The notes beneath the pieces are model-generated. The model worked only from the letters and a program-made list of their open reading frames with translations. It had not been told where the DNA came from and did not search any database. Below, piece after piece: positions 11,601 through 24,770 of a DNA stretch of 64,000 nt. Each line of letters starts with the position of its first letter. Position 1 is the first letter of the stretch. Origin of the DNA: Varroa destructor (Eukaryota; Arthropoda; Arachnida; Mesostigmata; Varroidae); contig NW_019211456.1 in the NCBI RefSeq assembly GCF_002443255.2, forward strand, positions 40,527,891 to 40,591,890, in the 5' to 3' direction. Both the position numbers and the translations under genes were made by a program.

Positions 11601-14600
11601 ACAACTAAGATATGAACGGCATTACAGCATGTGTATACAATGCTAGAAACAATGAGAGAGACATCAGAACTTAATAGTAATAGTAGTCTCGACCCAGAAG
11701 GTTCGGATTCAAGTTTTGGGCAGACCCAGTCCGTCCACCACAGGCTACGTCGGCGGTTTGCCGGAGTCTGCGGCCTTATTTTAGGAGAAAAAAATTTCAG
11801 GTAGGAGAAACGTCACGCTGATACTATCATAACCGTGACCTTCCTGTTAATTGCGCCGCGGCGATATGTCCATTTATGAGCCTTAAAGACATGTGTTACT
11901 ATACAGGTTTAAAAGTAAAGGCAGTTTGGGTCTCAACTCAAACCATTTTCTACTATTACATTTGAATGGGTTATTGAGGAAGCGCTTTAGGGATCAATCC
12001 TGTCAGCTCCATAGTGGTATCCAGAACCGTGATGAATACGTTTGTTTTTGTCCTATGTCCCCTGTTGTGACAATACGTGTCTAAGCATAAACAAATAGGT
12101 CTTCTGTAATGCGGCTGCTACCGTCGCGCTTGCTTGTTTATTATTAGTAGTGACGGCAGTAGTGGTGGGGGATATAGTTGTTGTCAAATCAAAAAATGAT
12201 GATCGCAACAACGAAAGTGTGCTTTTTTTTTGGACGCAAACTGTCCTAGAATAGGCTAGATGATGTGTGGTCCGATAGGCGACGGACCTAGACCTTGGCG
12301 ATTACGATGATTAGTAGGCAGCAATGAGTGACAGTATTATTAAAGAAAAAACTATGAGAAAAAAAAAAAACGTTTTTAGATGTCGCGTTTCCTATATAAC
12401 AAATGACATGATCGAAGTGAGAACTTGTTTTCCCTAAACTCCTTTAAACAGTAGTATAAGTCTTTCTCACTTGTTGACAAAATTCTAGAAGTGTCTGTAT
12501 ATCACGAAGAAATAATTTGTGAATAATAATTAAAGAACGAGATTATGAAGGAAATACTTTTTGAAGGAAAAATTAACTAGTTTAAACAATGCTACTGGAC
12601 AGATTGTTATAGATATTTCCGATTAAGCGCTGGACGCAGCTGTTGCAATGGATGAATAGAGTTAATGATAGAAGTGGTCGTAGATCAACACTTCAAAAAT
12701 CCTAAATGAGCTACAACTTTTTTTTTGCTGAGAGCCTTTACCCGAACGATGTCCGTGAATAAATCTTGCTGAAAGCTGACCGGCAATTTGCACGTTATTA
12801 TTGCACGAGATGCATTTTAAAAAAGCGAACGAGTAATCAATCTGCGCTTTAGCCTTTCTTCTGTCCACGCAAGTTTTTCAACGTTTCATTTTAGGTAAAT
12901 AGATTTCATCGTTTACTACCTTGAAGCGCAACGCGTCTTTCTCTAAAGATGCGTTATTTCTCGACAAAGCTCAGCGTGGCATTACATCAGACTTGTTTCA
13001 TTTTGTTTACTAAATAAATGGTCCAACACTGCATTGGAATTTCCTCGAGTTCTTCATTATCGTCTGTGTTGAGACTAGTTAGTGAAGCTCAGCAGCGAGC
13101 CACCTGCGCGGGACAAACATGTCTTTTCCCCCACAATACTTTTAACACCTGTCTACTACTTCTTGGCAACGTTTCCGATTGATTAAAAGCGTCAATGTTT
13201 TTAAAATTGTTAGCCATTTCGTTCAGAATAACCTTTGATCATCCTTCTGTAAACCCACCCTAGTCCGTTAATTACTTGTGCTCGTTTATTAGTTTTTTTT
13301 TTTCGTGTTGCTTGTTTGCTGCTATCCGAATAGGTGACCGACCCTCCTTTGCAACTTTCACATTTCTATTATCTTGTATGTAACACCTTGTCAGACGATT
13401 TCCGCAATAACGTTTCTTGTTCTGATCCTCCTAACTTATACTTTGTTTTTTTTTTTTTTTTATAATGCTTCTAATTTTATGAGCGCTTGTTAGAGAACAT
13501 TAACTTGACAACGATTTTGCAGATGCCACTTTTAGAATTTGCATTTACGTGTACATTTCTTTCTCTTTCTCAGTTACTCAAGTGTACTTTTAGTAACAAC
13601 TTCGATCATCTACTTATTAATCAAAGACCAAAATAATTATTGTACGTATTTTTTACCAAAACATATAGCTGGCCAAGAGCGTTATATGCGCGTACTTTTT
13701 TCGTGAAATTGCTTAATACAACATTAGTGATAGAGCTGATGGAACTGTTGTGGTCGTTTATTATCAAAAAGTCATGTTTTACGTTCTAGCGTAGAAATGC
13801 TGCCGGCACTTGTAGCAAACCTAAAGCAGACGGTGGAAGTTGACCTTATCTAAAAAACACGACTGTAAGTTTACCTGATTGATCCATTGTGTCTAATTTT
13901 TTCTGTGTGTGCTGCTGTTTTTGTACTTAATTGCATCCACGATAGTCTACTATTTACACCTTTGTCGAATATGAATATAAGTTGGACATAAAAAAATATA
14001 GTGGTACTTGGACCTGTGCACTGATAATTATAAATTTCTTACAGGCTGAGTAAACGATCGACAAGCACAGAATAATTCTCTTTTTTTTTTTTGCTAGGGC
14101 TAAGACAAAAACGTCTGATACTTTTATGTGGAGTTCATGTAAGTTTTAGCGTAAAACTCTATCTTTGTCATGGAGCCACAGTGGAACGTCTGCAACACTC
14201 TCCTGAAGTGTTGCACAGTGAGCTACAAAAGCAACGTTTTCTTGACTTCTGCTCGCCGTAATGTTAAGCGAATTAAATCGGTTGCAGATTATTTTTTATC
14301 GGCTTTTAGCTGTTGTGACAAAAAAAAAGTAATTGATCATTCTATTTAGTCGAAAAAGGGGAGTAAAAATTTGACAAGCCTACCATACTATTCACTTACT
14401 TAGGTTTTACAAGGACTGTTCAGTGAGAGGGCAACGCCGAACTAATCAGAGAGATATGGGTTAATAAAGACAAGAGTCCAAGGAAGAAGCAAAACGTATA
14501 GTTTTGATAGCTATTGGCCGCCATTTGGTAACTAACTCGGGGTTGGCAGATGTCGCGCCAAACTTGTAATTATATTTATGTAGAGTACATTTACCTTTGA

Positions 14601-16164
14601 GAGGAGTCAAAGGAGTGATCATTATCAACGAATATGTACACATTTTCGAGCAAGCATTGATGCAAGCAGGTACGTAACAATGCACTTCGCAGTTTTCTGC
14701 TCTATTTTACACGATAAAAAGAAGGACAGAAAACGTAGAAGTTAAATAAGTTTAGATGAGATCGGAGGCCAAACTAGACTTTACATGCCTTCTACCGAAC
14801 AGCAGGCTGCTACGCATTTCATGTTTCATATTACGATGTCACTCGATCTTTTGCCTTACAAACCCTCTGCCATACGCTTGGCGCTTGACGCCTAAATCCG
14901 TAAACTGAAGAAAAGTTTTTACTTAGAAGTCGAAAAAAATTGCGTATACAAGTCAGCATCATTGGGTAAGTCGAAGATAGTTTATGGAGACACTTGGCCG
15001 ACTTCATTTAACCGTGTCGGTGATGATGTCGAGAGACCGGCAGGCTCACCACCATAACGACTTTGGTGAATCTCGCTTAGGATTTGTCGATTTTATCGTA
15101 TTATTATGAACTTTTTTTTTTTAGATACCCTACTCATAATTTGCACCCATCCCAGTCATGCTGTACGCACTACCTGAAAAATTTAGCCATTACAAGGCAA
15201 AGTTATGGAGCTATCTGTGAGAACTCGGATGAATTGGGTTCGATACGCGTACCCGGTTCAGCTTGAATTAGTTAATAGAGCAGGTGCCGATCATTGATCA
15301 GGCTCTGTCGTAAAAGGCGGAATTTGGCCCTAAAGTCAAACCAATACAATTAGCTAATATCGAAATGAGTTAGCAATAATTCAAATATGAATTCTTCACA
15401 GTATATTGAGTAACGGCCGTGATCAATATCAAGAGACATTAGCTTACGCAACTAGATAGCCTTTCTGCTTAAGAATATGTAATAGAGCGACGTTCGGGCA
15501 TGTACCTGAAACGATGGATTGTTTGATAAAACATTTAATGACGTACAATTGAATCCACAGAATCCTCCGGTCTGTGGAAATTTTCAAGCGACCCTACACG
15601 AGAGAGATATGGTCTTCAAGTAACTCCAGACACATTTCAGTTTGCCTAAAATGCTACAACCTATCTAAGCATCTCAAGGATATTAACATCTCTTTTGTCG
15701 AACCGTGAACCGCTCTTTTGAATGAGCGCTTTCTTCGAGATTACAATCCTTCAAATGCTGCAATAGGCAGTAGTGCTGCGTTGCGATCGATTAAGTCTTT
15801 CAGTGGTTCCCAAAGGCTCCCTCTCCGATTTACTGACCGTGATGTGGATTTCATCGCAGTAAACGCACTCGAGCATCCGAAGAAACTGTAGTGCAAACCT
15901 AGGTAGGCCCAAGAAGGACGTCTGTGATATTTATTTCAAAAGCAATCTCAGTCTATATTTCACGACTTTGCAGGCACAAATCTATCCAAGGCGCTCAATT
16001 TCGGAACATCTTCCGAGGAATCGAATGGTGTGCCTGGTGCACAGTAAAGAATTGGAGCTTAAATCTATCTGTCCGTTAACAACAACAACAAAGGGCCAAC
16101 GTCACTGACTAGAGTGGTGTACAGACTGTTAGAAAGCATCATTTGTGCGATCATATACAAAAAC

Positions 16165-16167
<3 letters not shown>
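8700..16167. other. Non-coding stretch, no gene recognised
   Basis: No frame carries a recognisable domain. Poly(A) at 10849-10868 (20 A) and poly(T) at 13446-13461 are the clearest features. A sequence near 11700 (GGTTCGGATTCAAG) resembles a Pol III B box but fails the consensus. No paired splice signals were convincing. Confidence 0.5.

Positions 16168-16198
<31 letters not shown>
16168..16198. repeat. (AT)n microsatellite
   Basis: Uninterrupted AT dinucleotide run of 31 bases. A short AAC trinucleotide run lies about 80 bases upstream (16078-16091). Confidence 0.95.
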
Positions 16199-16202
<4 letters not shown>

Positions 16203-19200
16203 TTAAGCACCATTATCTAGTGCTCAGTTCGGCTACAGATTGGACTGAAACATCGGTCTATAAGAAAACGATTCGGAACGGGCGAAGTTGATTAACGTGT
16301 CTCGGCGTTTCGACATGATGAAATTACATGTCAAGTTAGTATTCGAATAAGTCACTCGTTTGAAGCTTTTCAAAACCATTTCTCATTGGTAACTGACAAA
16401 TAATTGGCCGGATCTTAAGTTTCTTCAGCGACCGTATCTTAATAACCAGATACCGCTAACGCCACCTATCTGCAAGGTTCAATTCTAGGATCTTTCAGTT
16501 ATGTTTCCATATATACATCGAATAATGTACATATCACTGTAATCGGTATTTGTAAAATGTATACAAATGATGTAAAAGTACATGCAAGGGTCGACAAAGA
16601 CAATGGCATTTTACTGTTGCAAGATAACCTACATACGTTTTTAGAAGTATCCGCGACTTAAAGCCTGCACGACGCCTCCACGTATATTGGTTCCGAAAGA
16701 CCCAATTTTCTATATGATCAAGATTATGTAGAGCCACCCACTTCGAAAATAGTATTCGCGCGAAAGTTGGGACAGAATATGCAGAATGGGCTGCCTTCGG
16801 ATCAATTAGTCAAAAATCATGTTTGTTTAGTACGCATGGTAAAAACCTTTAAATAAGACGTCTTCTTCTACGCATTTGTAAACGAAAATATCAACTTACG
16901 AAAATCGCTCTGCTTCGCTACTTCCGAAAAAGTTCCGGAAGCATAATATTCGTATAAGTATCCGAAGACTGGGTCTACTGAAACGCCACGAGTTCCTGTT
17001 GCTGCACAAACGTCTTCATCGGTTGCCTACCAAAAAAATTCGATATTTTGCTTGAAGTTCTCCCCAAACGATAGGTTCATTCAGAAACGGTAATCACGGA
17101 TGCCTATTCGGCCACATCTCAGTTGTTAGAAATATATAACTAGTTTGTGTGAAAAATAGGCCTTATAGGAAATTTAATAAAATTATATACCTCTATCTAT
17201 ACTTTAGGGATGATTATGGAAATTTATACAAACGCCAACTCACCAACTGTGAAGACTTTCCTAAATAATGCCCGTACAATATCGGTCTTTGCTGTATATA
17301 TAATAATATTGTAAATAACAATGTAAAACGATATGGCAGTCTCAAATCAGCGACCTCCTAAATGATCCAGATAAATGAGCTGTAAGCGTTTCCTGGGAGA
17401 TAGAACATACCCATTATCAAATGGTATAATCAAGTATATCGGTTTTTACAAAGCATACTATAGCTCATTTTGGCAAGCAGGTGAACAAGTTTTGTTTACT
17501 TTCTTTCACTAAACAAGTTGAATAACTTAGAGAACAACGACATTTTGTTACGTATTAAATAAACTTCTTTTCATTGTCTATAACTGGAACTAGTGCGCTG
17601 GGAGTGATTCAAAAGCGGCGTAGCATACCTAATGTCGTTCCCGATGTTCCTTTAAGATCACCGATTGATGTATAGAAGCAGCCCAAATCACGCACATTTA
17701 AATCTGGAGGAACATAAAGACGGCCCAGGCCGTGACTAAAGTGGGGCTACGAAGCCGTACATACGTTTGAAATTCTAAAGTGTAGCCAGCCTTTATCTAT
17801 TCTTGATAAACATACCGACGCTTCTTGTACATGGCCGCTCAAGGTTGGAGAGAGCTATTGCTTTTACAACGTAGGTATCTGATAGCTTTCTCGATAGGTT
17901 TGAATACATCAAATTGACCAGTGACAATAGGTTAGGATACACAAGCATCATTGGTTCAAATCTCGCAACAGGCCATTTTGTATCTTGATATTCTTTTGCT
18001 AGATTGAGGACTTCGCATGATATGTGACGTGGAAACATAGTAAATAAAAAAAAAAAAAACAATTTTTACGCCCTTAGATTTGAGTATTTGTACTGCCGGA
18101 AATTAGCAAATAATTTTAATACTAAAAAGCTTAGTTGACCACTACCGTTACAGATACTCAGGCAGGTGACATGGAAAATTATACATCACCTACGTAACGG
18201 ACACCTGTTCGTTGAGATCGGTCGGCCCTCGCATACAGGCGAATGAAGAAAAATAAAGCATCGCTTGGTTACAGATTTCTAATAAACACAACTCGGATTT
18301 CCGGCTTATTCGTTAGTGACGTCTAGGTCAACGGTTGGCTTTATTCTTTCACAACCTTTAATGTTATATGGACATAAATAGATTGCAATGAGTACCCTCC
18401 CTTCGTTGAAGAACGGCGAAACGTAAAGGCAATTGCTAAAGACGATCCGTGAATTATCAAAACGTTTCACTGGTAATCCTCGTACAATGGCTTTCTTTTG
18501 TTGACTACGTCATGCAAACTATAATCGTGTCCATTGCTTTGAAAGCAGTCGACATTTCATGGAACGTAACTTATCCAAGCTGTTTTTTTCCCAAAATAGT
18601 TCCGCAAACGCCTACTAATGTCATAATGACAGCAAACATCTCCTAGGTCTTAATGTACGTAATGCGCGTATAGCAGAAAAATTATTTTAGTTATGCGTTT
18701 CGGCCTGCTATGATATGGGCCTGTTCGGTTCTACCGAACCGGTGAAAATACAACTGGCCTACTCGTTTTGCAGGTCTGAGTGGATGCTACTCCACGTATG
18801 TAAGTACGTGAGCTATGGCCACGCCAATATCCTTTATTTTACCTATAGACGTCAATTTGAAAGCCTTGCACAGCCTAGCTTGGTGGCCTAGAACGGCTGA
18901 CTTATCTAATTTCTTTGGCATTTTCTTACCCATTAACATTATCTTTAGATAAAATCATACAATGTACTTCAAGAATCCTGTATTCGTATATTCCGCGCTT
19001 AGTATTTCGCTGAAGGACAGACTAACATAGTTCGTACTCTTATGCGATCCCTTTATTTATTAAGCAAATACTAATCTATTTGGTAGACGTTGCTTTCAAA
19101 GCGTCATTTTCCGCTGGCCTCCATTTGTACATTCCCTTTTTTTGACGTCTTTGACTAACATGATAAAAGCTTGCAATGTTTGTTGAATAAAAAGTCAAGA

Positions 19201-20072
19201 TTTCCGGAAGGGCAACGATTTCATACGTTTTTTTCTGGAGCATGTAGCTAACCACGAGCGCTACACGGACATGTGTTTCTCGCAAAGTTGAGTATCACGG
19301 CGATAACAATAATAATAATAATTGACGATATAGTTCTAACTTCTGATTAGAATCCCCGCTTTGGCTAGTGCAGGAATCCTGCAGAGACTTTAGTAGAAAG
19401 CTTGATTTTAACCATGAATGGCGTAAGTAAGGCCGATCAAGGCTAAGTAGAGCGGTAAATGTTTATATAACATTCTACTGTTTCATTTTGACAGATTCCG
19501 ATTTAGGTATGTGTCCATCATTACACGCTATTCTATAGCGAGGACAGTCGTCGTCGTTGTCGTATTTTAAAACCTAAGTTATTTTCTGCGTGATTCACGC
19601 GCGTGGTGACATTTACTATATATAAGTATACATTATTATTTTTAGGCAGAGCTATAGACTAAACTAACAAGTGTTCATGAAAGTTTTTGATTTGGTCGAC
19701 GTTTAATCTGCGATCTGTAACAGGTAAGGAGACGATAACGAAAAAAAGAATGGTGAAAGGGGGTAAAAGAAAATGGAATAACTATGCCTGTTTTCGGTAG
19801 GTGGGCTTCGCTTCACCAAAACTGCTGTGATAGACAACTCCCACTATGAGAAAATTTCGGAATAATCTCTGAGCGCTTTAGAAGTTCGAAAACTAGTCTG
19901 AAGTGTTAAATGGAGCCCCGTATGGAGTATGTCTGCCACTTATTATTCTTTTGACGAGACTTGAAATAAGCCTTGATTTCAGTTGCCCAGGTATGTGATG
20001 GATACCTAATGAAAATAGTCATACTTAGCGGCGTTTTGGGTGTGAACCTGTAAACCTCAATGCTTTCAAGGA
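16199..20072. other. Non-coding stretch, no gene recognised
   Basis: Short frames only (up to 89 codons), none with a recognisable domain. A small AATAAT run lies near 19307-19322. If the minus-strand integrase-like relic at 20.07-20.63 kb is real, its C-terminal end would fall in 19.3-20.0 kb, but nothing there is convincing. Confidence 0.5.
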
Positions 20073-20627
20073 TCAAAATTCGATGGGAAAAATTACGTTT
20101 TCAAAAGTAAACCGAAGATTTCTTAATAAATAATCAGGACACTCTTCTGGAAAGGAAGTGATTTGTGAAGCTGAACTGTGGGCGCGTGCAGGTAACCGAG
20201 TGCACGAGAAAGTTCGGTTGGTAAATGTGTTTGTCGAGTGACGAAAGAGATCGATGAACAAGATGAAGATGCGTATGTTGCGGGTACTTGTGAAAAGATC
20301 AATAGTAAAGAAGATCTATCAACCCAGCTACTGTAGACTTGTACGAGTCTATTACGAAAATGTGTCAATGCGAAATAAGGGTACCGCTTTGGGCACTTTG
20401 GCAATCAAGTAGTCATTGTTGTGGTACCATCTTCCTAAAACAATATATTCATTTAACGATAGTAGTTTTTTGCACATAAATAAGCATATTTGTTTCGTTG
20501 TTCGCTCCCAACGCAGGCTACTTTTTCCTACATATTTATCTACATTTGACCACCCCGTAACTAATACAATTATAGAATTTAATGTATGCATACGTCGCGA
20601 TATACTGACAGAAAGCTCCTCTCGCAA
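20073..20627 (-). mobile_element. Possible BEL/Pao integrase relic
   Basis: Three overlapping minus-strand frames. The first (20627-20352) contains NVDKYVGKSSLRWERTTKQI and then CLFMC, which recalls the BEL/Pao integrase segment around the first catalytic aspartate (here in VDKYVG) followed by the lysine-...-phenylalanine-x-cysteine strand. The later frames (20404-20123, 20261-20073) would hold the rest of the core; the last has FPEECPDYLLRNL, like the helix after the third catalytic residue. Frames are shifted and the full D,D,E set is not visible. The fit is by eye and rests on few residues. Confidence 0.3.
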
Positions 20628-23600
20628 GTCCTTTTTTCGCTGAGTGGATCAGATTTCGGATCATCAATGTTTGATTGAAGAGGATTACTCTGCGTAGCTT
20701 TATGTACTGCTTGTCTATAAAGCAGTGAAAGCAAAAAATCGTTTAGGAAATTCGTGTTTAAGTTAAAGCCACATCTATAAGAACTCTTTTCCTGGTTTTA
20801 TATAAAATACTATAATCATAGATAAAATATAACACATTCTATATTGAACCGGTAAAGATATATATACATGATAATACTTTCTTGTTTGGTATGGTAATTT
20901 TGGTGATATCGAGTGCCTTATTGTTTGGAGGAAAGGCTAAGGATTATCTGTAGGTTAGATTCGATTCATATCACAGCTTACGGCGATAATAAGGTAACAC
21001 TTTATCAGTGATAGGTTCATAGAATATCGGCAAAAAAAGGCCAGATGTATATATCAAAGTGGCTAGTGCAAATCATCTGTATTGAACCGGTGGCAAGCAC
21101 GCTATATTTCTATAGCGTGAACAGGTATAGTCAGTGCAAGGTAGGCTCTCTAATAGATTGTATAATTAATAAGCCTTGTGGCCTAATTATTTGCGATATA
21201 GAAGTTTTGTTTATAATTAATTTCCATGACAAACTACTAATGATTAGTTGGTAACACCATAAGCTCGATCGAAGGTCTGGAGTGTTTTTCAAAACAAACA
21301 AAGTAAAAATACGACAATGTGGTCGTATTGTTACCTTGTTTGTATGATTCCATTCCCTAACCTGTCAGACAATACGTACTCATCGTGAAAGGTAGAATAA
21401 TCTTTTTCGTAGAGCCATTTTCTCTGATTTGGATAAATTACACTTGGTAAAGGTGACATAGTATAAGTCCTTCTCTTTCGAAACTACCTATAGTTTCTAC
21501 GACAATCCATTTACCTATGCAAGCATCTCAGCTATATGGAAATTGTGATTAAGACCACTATGGACGCTGATAATGACAGGCAAAGTAGGTTTTTCAGACT
21601 CGGATGTTATTGGAAGCAGGCGCACGTCTCATCACTTAAGTGCTATGTCTCGCTCTACCTAGGCAAACCAATTTGTATCACCCAGGTTGTCTTGAGAACT
21701 TAGGCCTAACCGTGTGTTTTGACAATACTTTTCATTTCTCTAACACAATCAGGATGGTTGCTTCAACTGTTTTTGATTACAGCGTTTTGTCTAATGTATA
21801 ATAAAAAATGCCAAATAAACCAGTTACTTCGTATAGACCAGGTCTGTACTGTAATTTAATGTCTGTTAAAAATATTAATCAATTCCTTGTCCACGTCGCA
21901 CAAACTTTTCGACTACATACAGGCTTCCACAGTATAAATTACCAACATCTAAATGCTAATTTAAACCATAATTTATATAGATCTTTGACTTTAATAAGAA
22001 AGCACGTGTATTTTGTCGAGACTGGCTATGTTAAGTTCATGAAGATACTTTTTTCACATATGCTGATGGATTACTATCTTACTAGAGAAATTTGTGGTTG
22101 TTAACGTCGCTTTTGTTATAAGTTGAGGACGTAATAATATTTTAGCTCCTTAAAGTAACTGCACCGTGAGCTAATATCAAGTACTGGAAGAGAAACCGCG
22201 CCTCTTATGTTAAGTTATGAAAGGATGCACATTGTAAATTAGTTAAGGTAACTCACTTGAATATTTTGAGCTAAGAGGTATCATTGATTTTTCGATTTAA
22301 AATCATTGCGTTGGCGATGATCCTGACACGCTCTTGAGGCGATGATGAACACCTGTTACTTTCGAGGCGCACAGGAAAAGGCAAATCGGACTATGAAGGC
22401 CTTGTTTAGGCCATTGGACGGAAAAGCATTTAGCACTGAGTAATAATGTCGTCTTGCAGTCATCGTTATGGAAATTGTTACTCTCTACTACGCGCTACAG
22501 TTTGGAGCGTTCGGAACACCTAGCGGAAAAGATGATGTAGGTTGCAAGCTATTTGTACTTATTTTTTTTTTATGAATTTTATGCTACTTTAAAAAGGGCT
22601 ATGGGACCACTTTAGTTAGACGACACTAGTTTGGAAGCGGCTAGAACAAATGCTATGGAAAATGTTGCAGGACTTCACAGTTAGTGGTATTTATGATCTG
22701 CATGTTAGACGATTAGTGGGTTGGTAATCATCGATGCCATAGGACCCGTTCGCCGTAACGTCGATGATAATTATAATGGCTCTACTGTTTCGATAGTTAT
22801 TATTCAGTGTGTACCCTACCAGTGAGAAGGTGGGATTTGAACAACTTCAAGAAAGCATTTACCTTTGATTTACTAAACGACCAATAAAATCTCACTGGAG
22901 GTTTCAGTACCTTAATCTTACTTCCACATGCATTTTAATTGTGCCTTACCGGGTGCCTCGTTCCCTAGACTGTGGTACGTTTTAGGTATTCCGGTAACAT
23001 GTCTATTTTGTGTAATCAAATCTAAAACACCGAGGAAATGGCCGAAAACTTAGCTTAACTATGAGCTGGGCTCAAACTTACTCAACCTAAAATCGAGATC
23101 AGTGACTGAGAGGGATAAATGACTGCGCTAAGGTAATTTTTTTCATTAGGTTTCAACTACTCTCATCGACCGAGCTTTCCAAGAAATGTTTCTACGTTCA
23201 GCCGAGACCCAGATTTTACGCTATTGGAAAACCATCCACCCAGATAGATGGAGAACGACCTGGAAAAAGATGATTCCAAGCAGAGGCAGAAATTCGAAAT
23301 GGATTGATGAATAAAATGATCGCGTCTACGGATTTCGACGTCGAGAAATATGTCTGCTGCCCAAGTGCCAGAAAATGGTTATGGAAGATCAGGATACTTA
23401 TTCTTCCAGGAGGTAATTCAAGCGCTAATTCCTTATGCACATTTCTAATACGCATTCCTGAAAGTAGGCCCAACATAACTGTCACTTTTACTTTCTGTTT
23501 ATTGCTAAAAGAGGTTTCCTATTGGTATGAGCTAACCTATCATATAGTAACACGCAATGTGGAAATGAAGCTGACCTTTATTGCCAGTTTACGTCGACTG

Positions 23601-24770
23601 AAATTCTATGTCGGACAGAGCGGAAAGGATCGAGTGTCCTTTATTCCTAAAGATCACCCATGAACTATACGGGTGTTTGATATATAGCAATGCGTGTACT
23701 AACAGAAATTCTATATAAACTCTAGCAGTTGTTATAATTCACCCTCGTGTTAACCTGCTAGGTAGGATTAGAATCCATGTTACTTGTCAAAACGTATCAA
23801 AAAATAGTTAGATCAATGTGATCACAAATATGAAATTGCTGAAACATATAATACATTTGATCGTTTCGAAACTCCTTCTTTATAATGCATTAAGCCTGAT
23901 TTTTTAAGTAGAACATTTTTATTATAGGCGTAGAAAAAGTTCTACAAAGCAGCAACCCATCAATAATAAAATCGTTCGGTAGTTACGTCGGAATGATATT
24001 CTGTGACCACTTTCTATTTAGTGCAATAAGTGACCTTAATTGATTCAACTACGGTTTTCGTCACGAGCTCTTTTTATTTCAGGCATATTTCCCATAAAAT
24101 CACTATGATCGTTAGAGGTTAAATGTACTATGACTATACTCATATGAACGGGTGGAAAATAGGCGGAGCAGGCTGTTGAGCTAAAAGAACTAACAGTTTG
24201 CGACTCGTTCGTACTGCTGATGTCATCGCAATCTATGGTTCCCGCTATATTTAAAGATCTATCTGAAACAAAGGCTGCGACTAGTTTAAGTCGATCGCGG
24301 TCTTGGTCTCATATCAAACGTGAATCGTGCCGATAATCAACTAAAGCCTACGACAATAGTTATTAAACGCTTCTGTCCACTTTGTACTTACTTCCTAACT
24401 GTGTTCTTTGTTTCTGTAGCGAACTGTGATCTGAATAGCAACCGTACGCGTACCGTTTCCCACTGTTAGAAATGACACGTTATAACCCCTTTTGTCATTC
24501 AGTGTAGAGCTCGATTTTGGCTTAGCATTAAATGTATTATTATTACTAATGTTTCTAGCAACGAGACGCGAAAAGGGTGCAACCTGCATCTTCACTTATT
24601 CAGAAAGATCAACATTTAAGGCACGATTCTTTTCTATACCTCTCCGCCTCTCCATGTTCGGTCTCCCATTCTATGGCAGAGACAATTGCCACTGTGTGTT
24701 ATATCTGACAGCATTGAAGTGTATGAACTGATAACTCAACAGTAGACGCCCCTACAAAAACGCGAGGTTA
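20628..24770. other. Non-coding stretch with one hairpin, no gene recognised
   Basis: Frames at 21808-22104 (plus, 98 codons) and 23304-23663 (plus, 119 codons) are within chance length and show no domain I recognise. The inverted repeat at 21294-21343 is the only structural feature. Confidence 0.45.
21294..21343. repeat. Inverted repeat, 22-bp arms, 6-base loop
   Basis: Left arm 21294-21315 and right arm 21322-21343 are complementary at 20 of 22 positions around the loop AATGTG. The arms are long for chance. Loop and stem are shorter than a typical microRNA precursor; it may be a foldback element end or a simple hairpin. Confidence 0.85.

Noticed and set aside
11700..11730. Pol III B box (GGTTCGGATTCAAG)
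   Set aside because: Fails the B-box consensus at several positions and no A box precedes it.
16534..18062. Minus-strand frames of 67-89 codons as possible genes
   Set aside because: Lengths are within chance and no domain, splice signals or neighbours support them.
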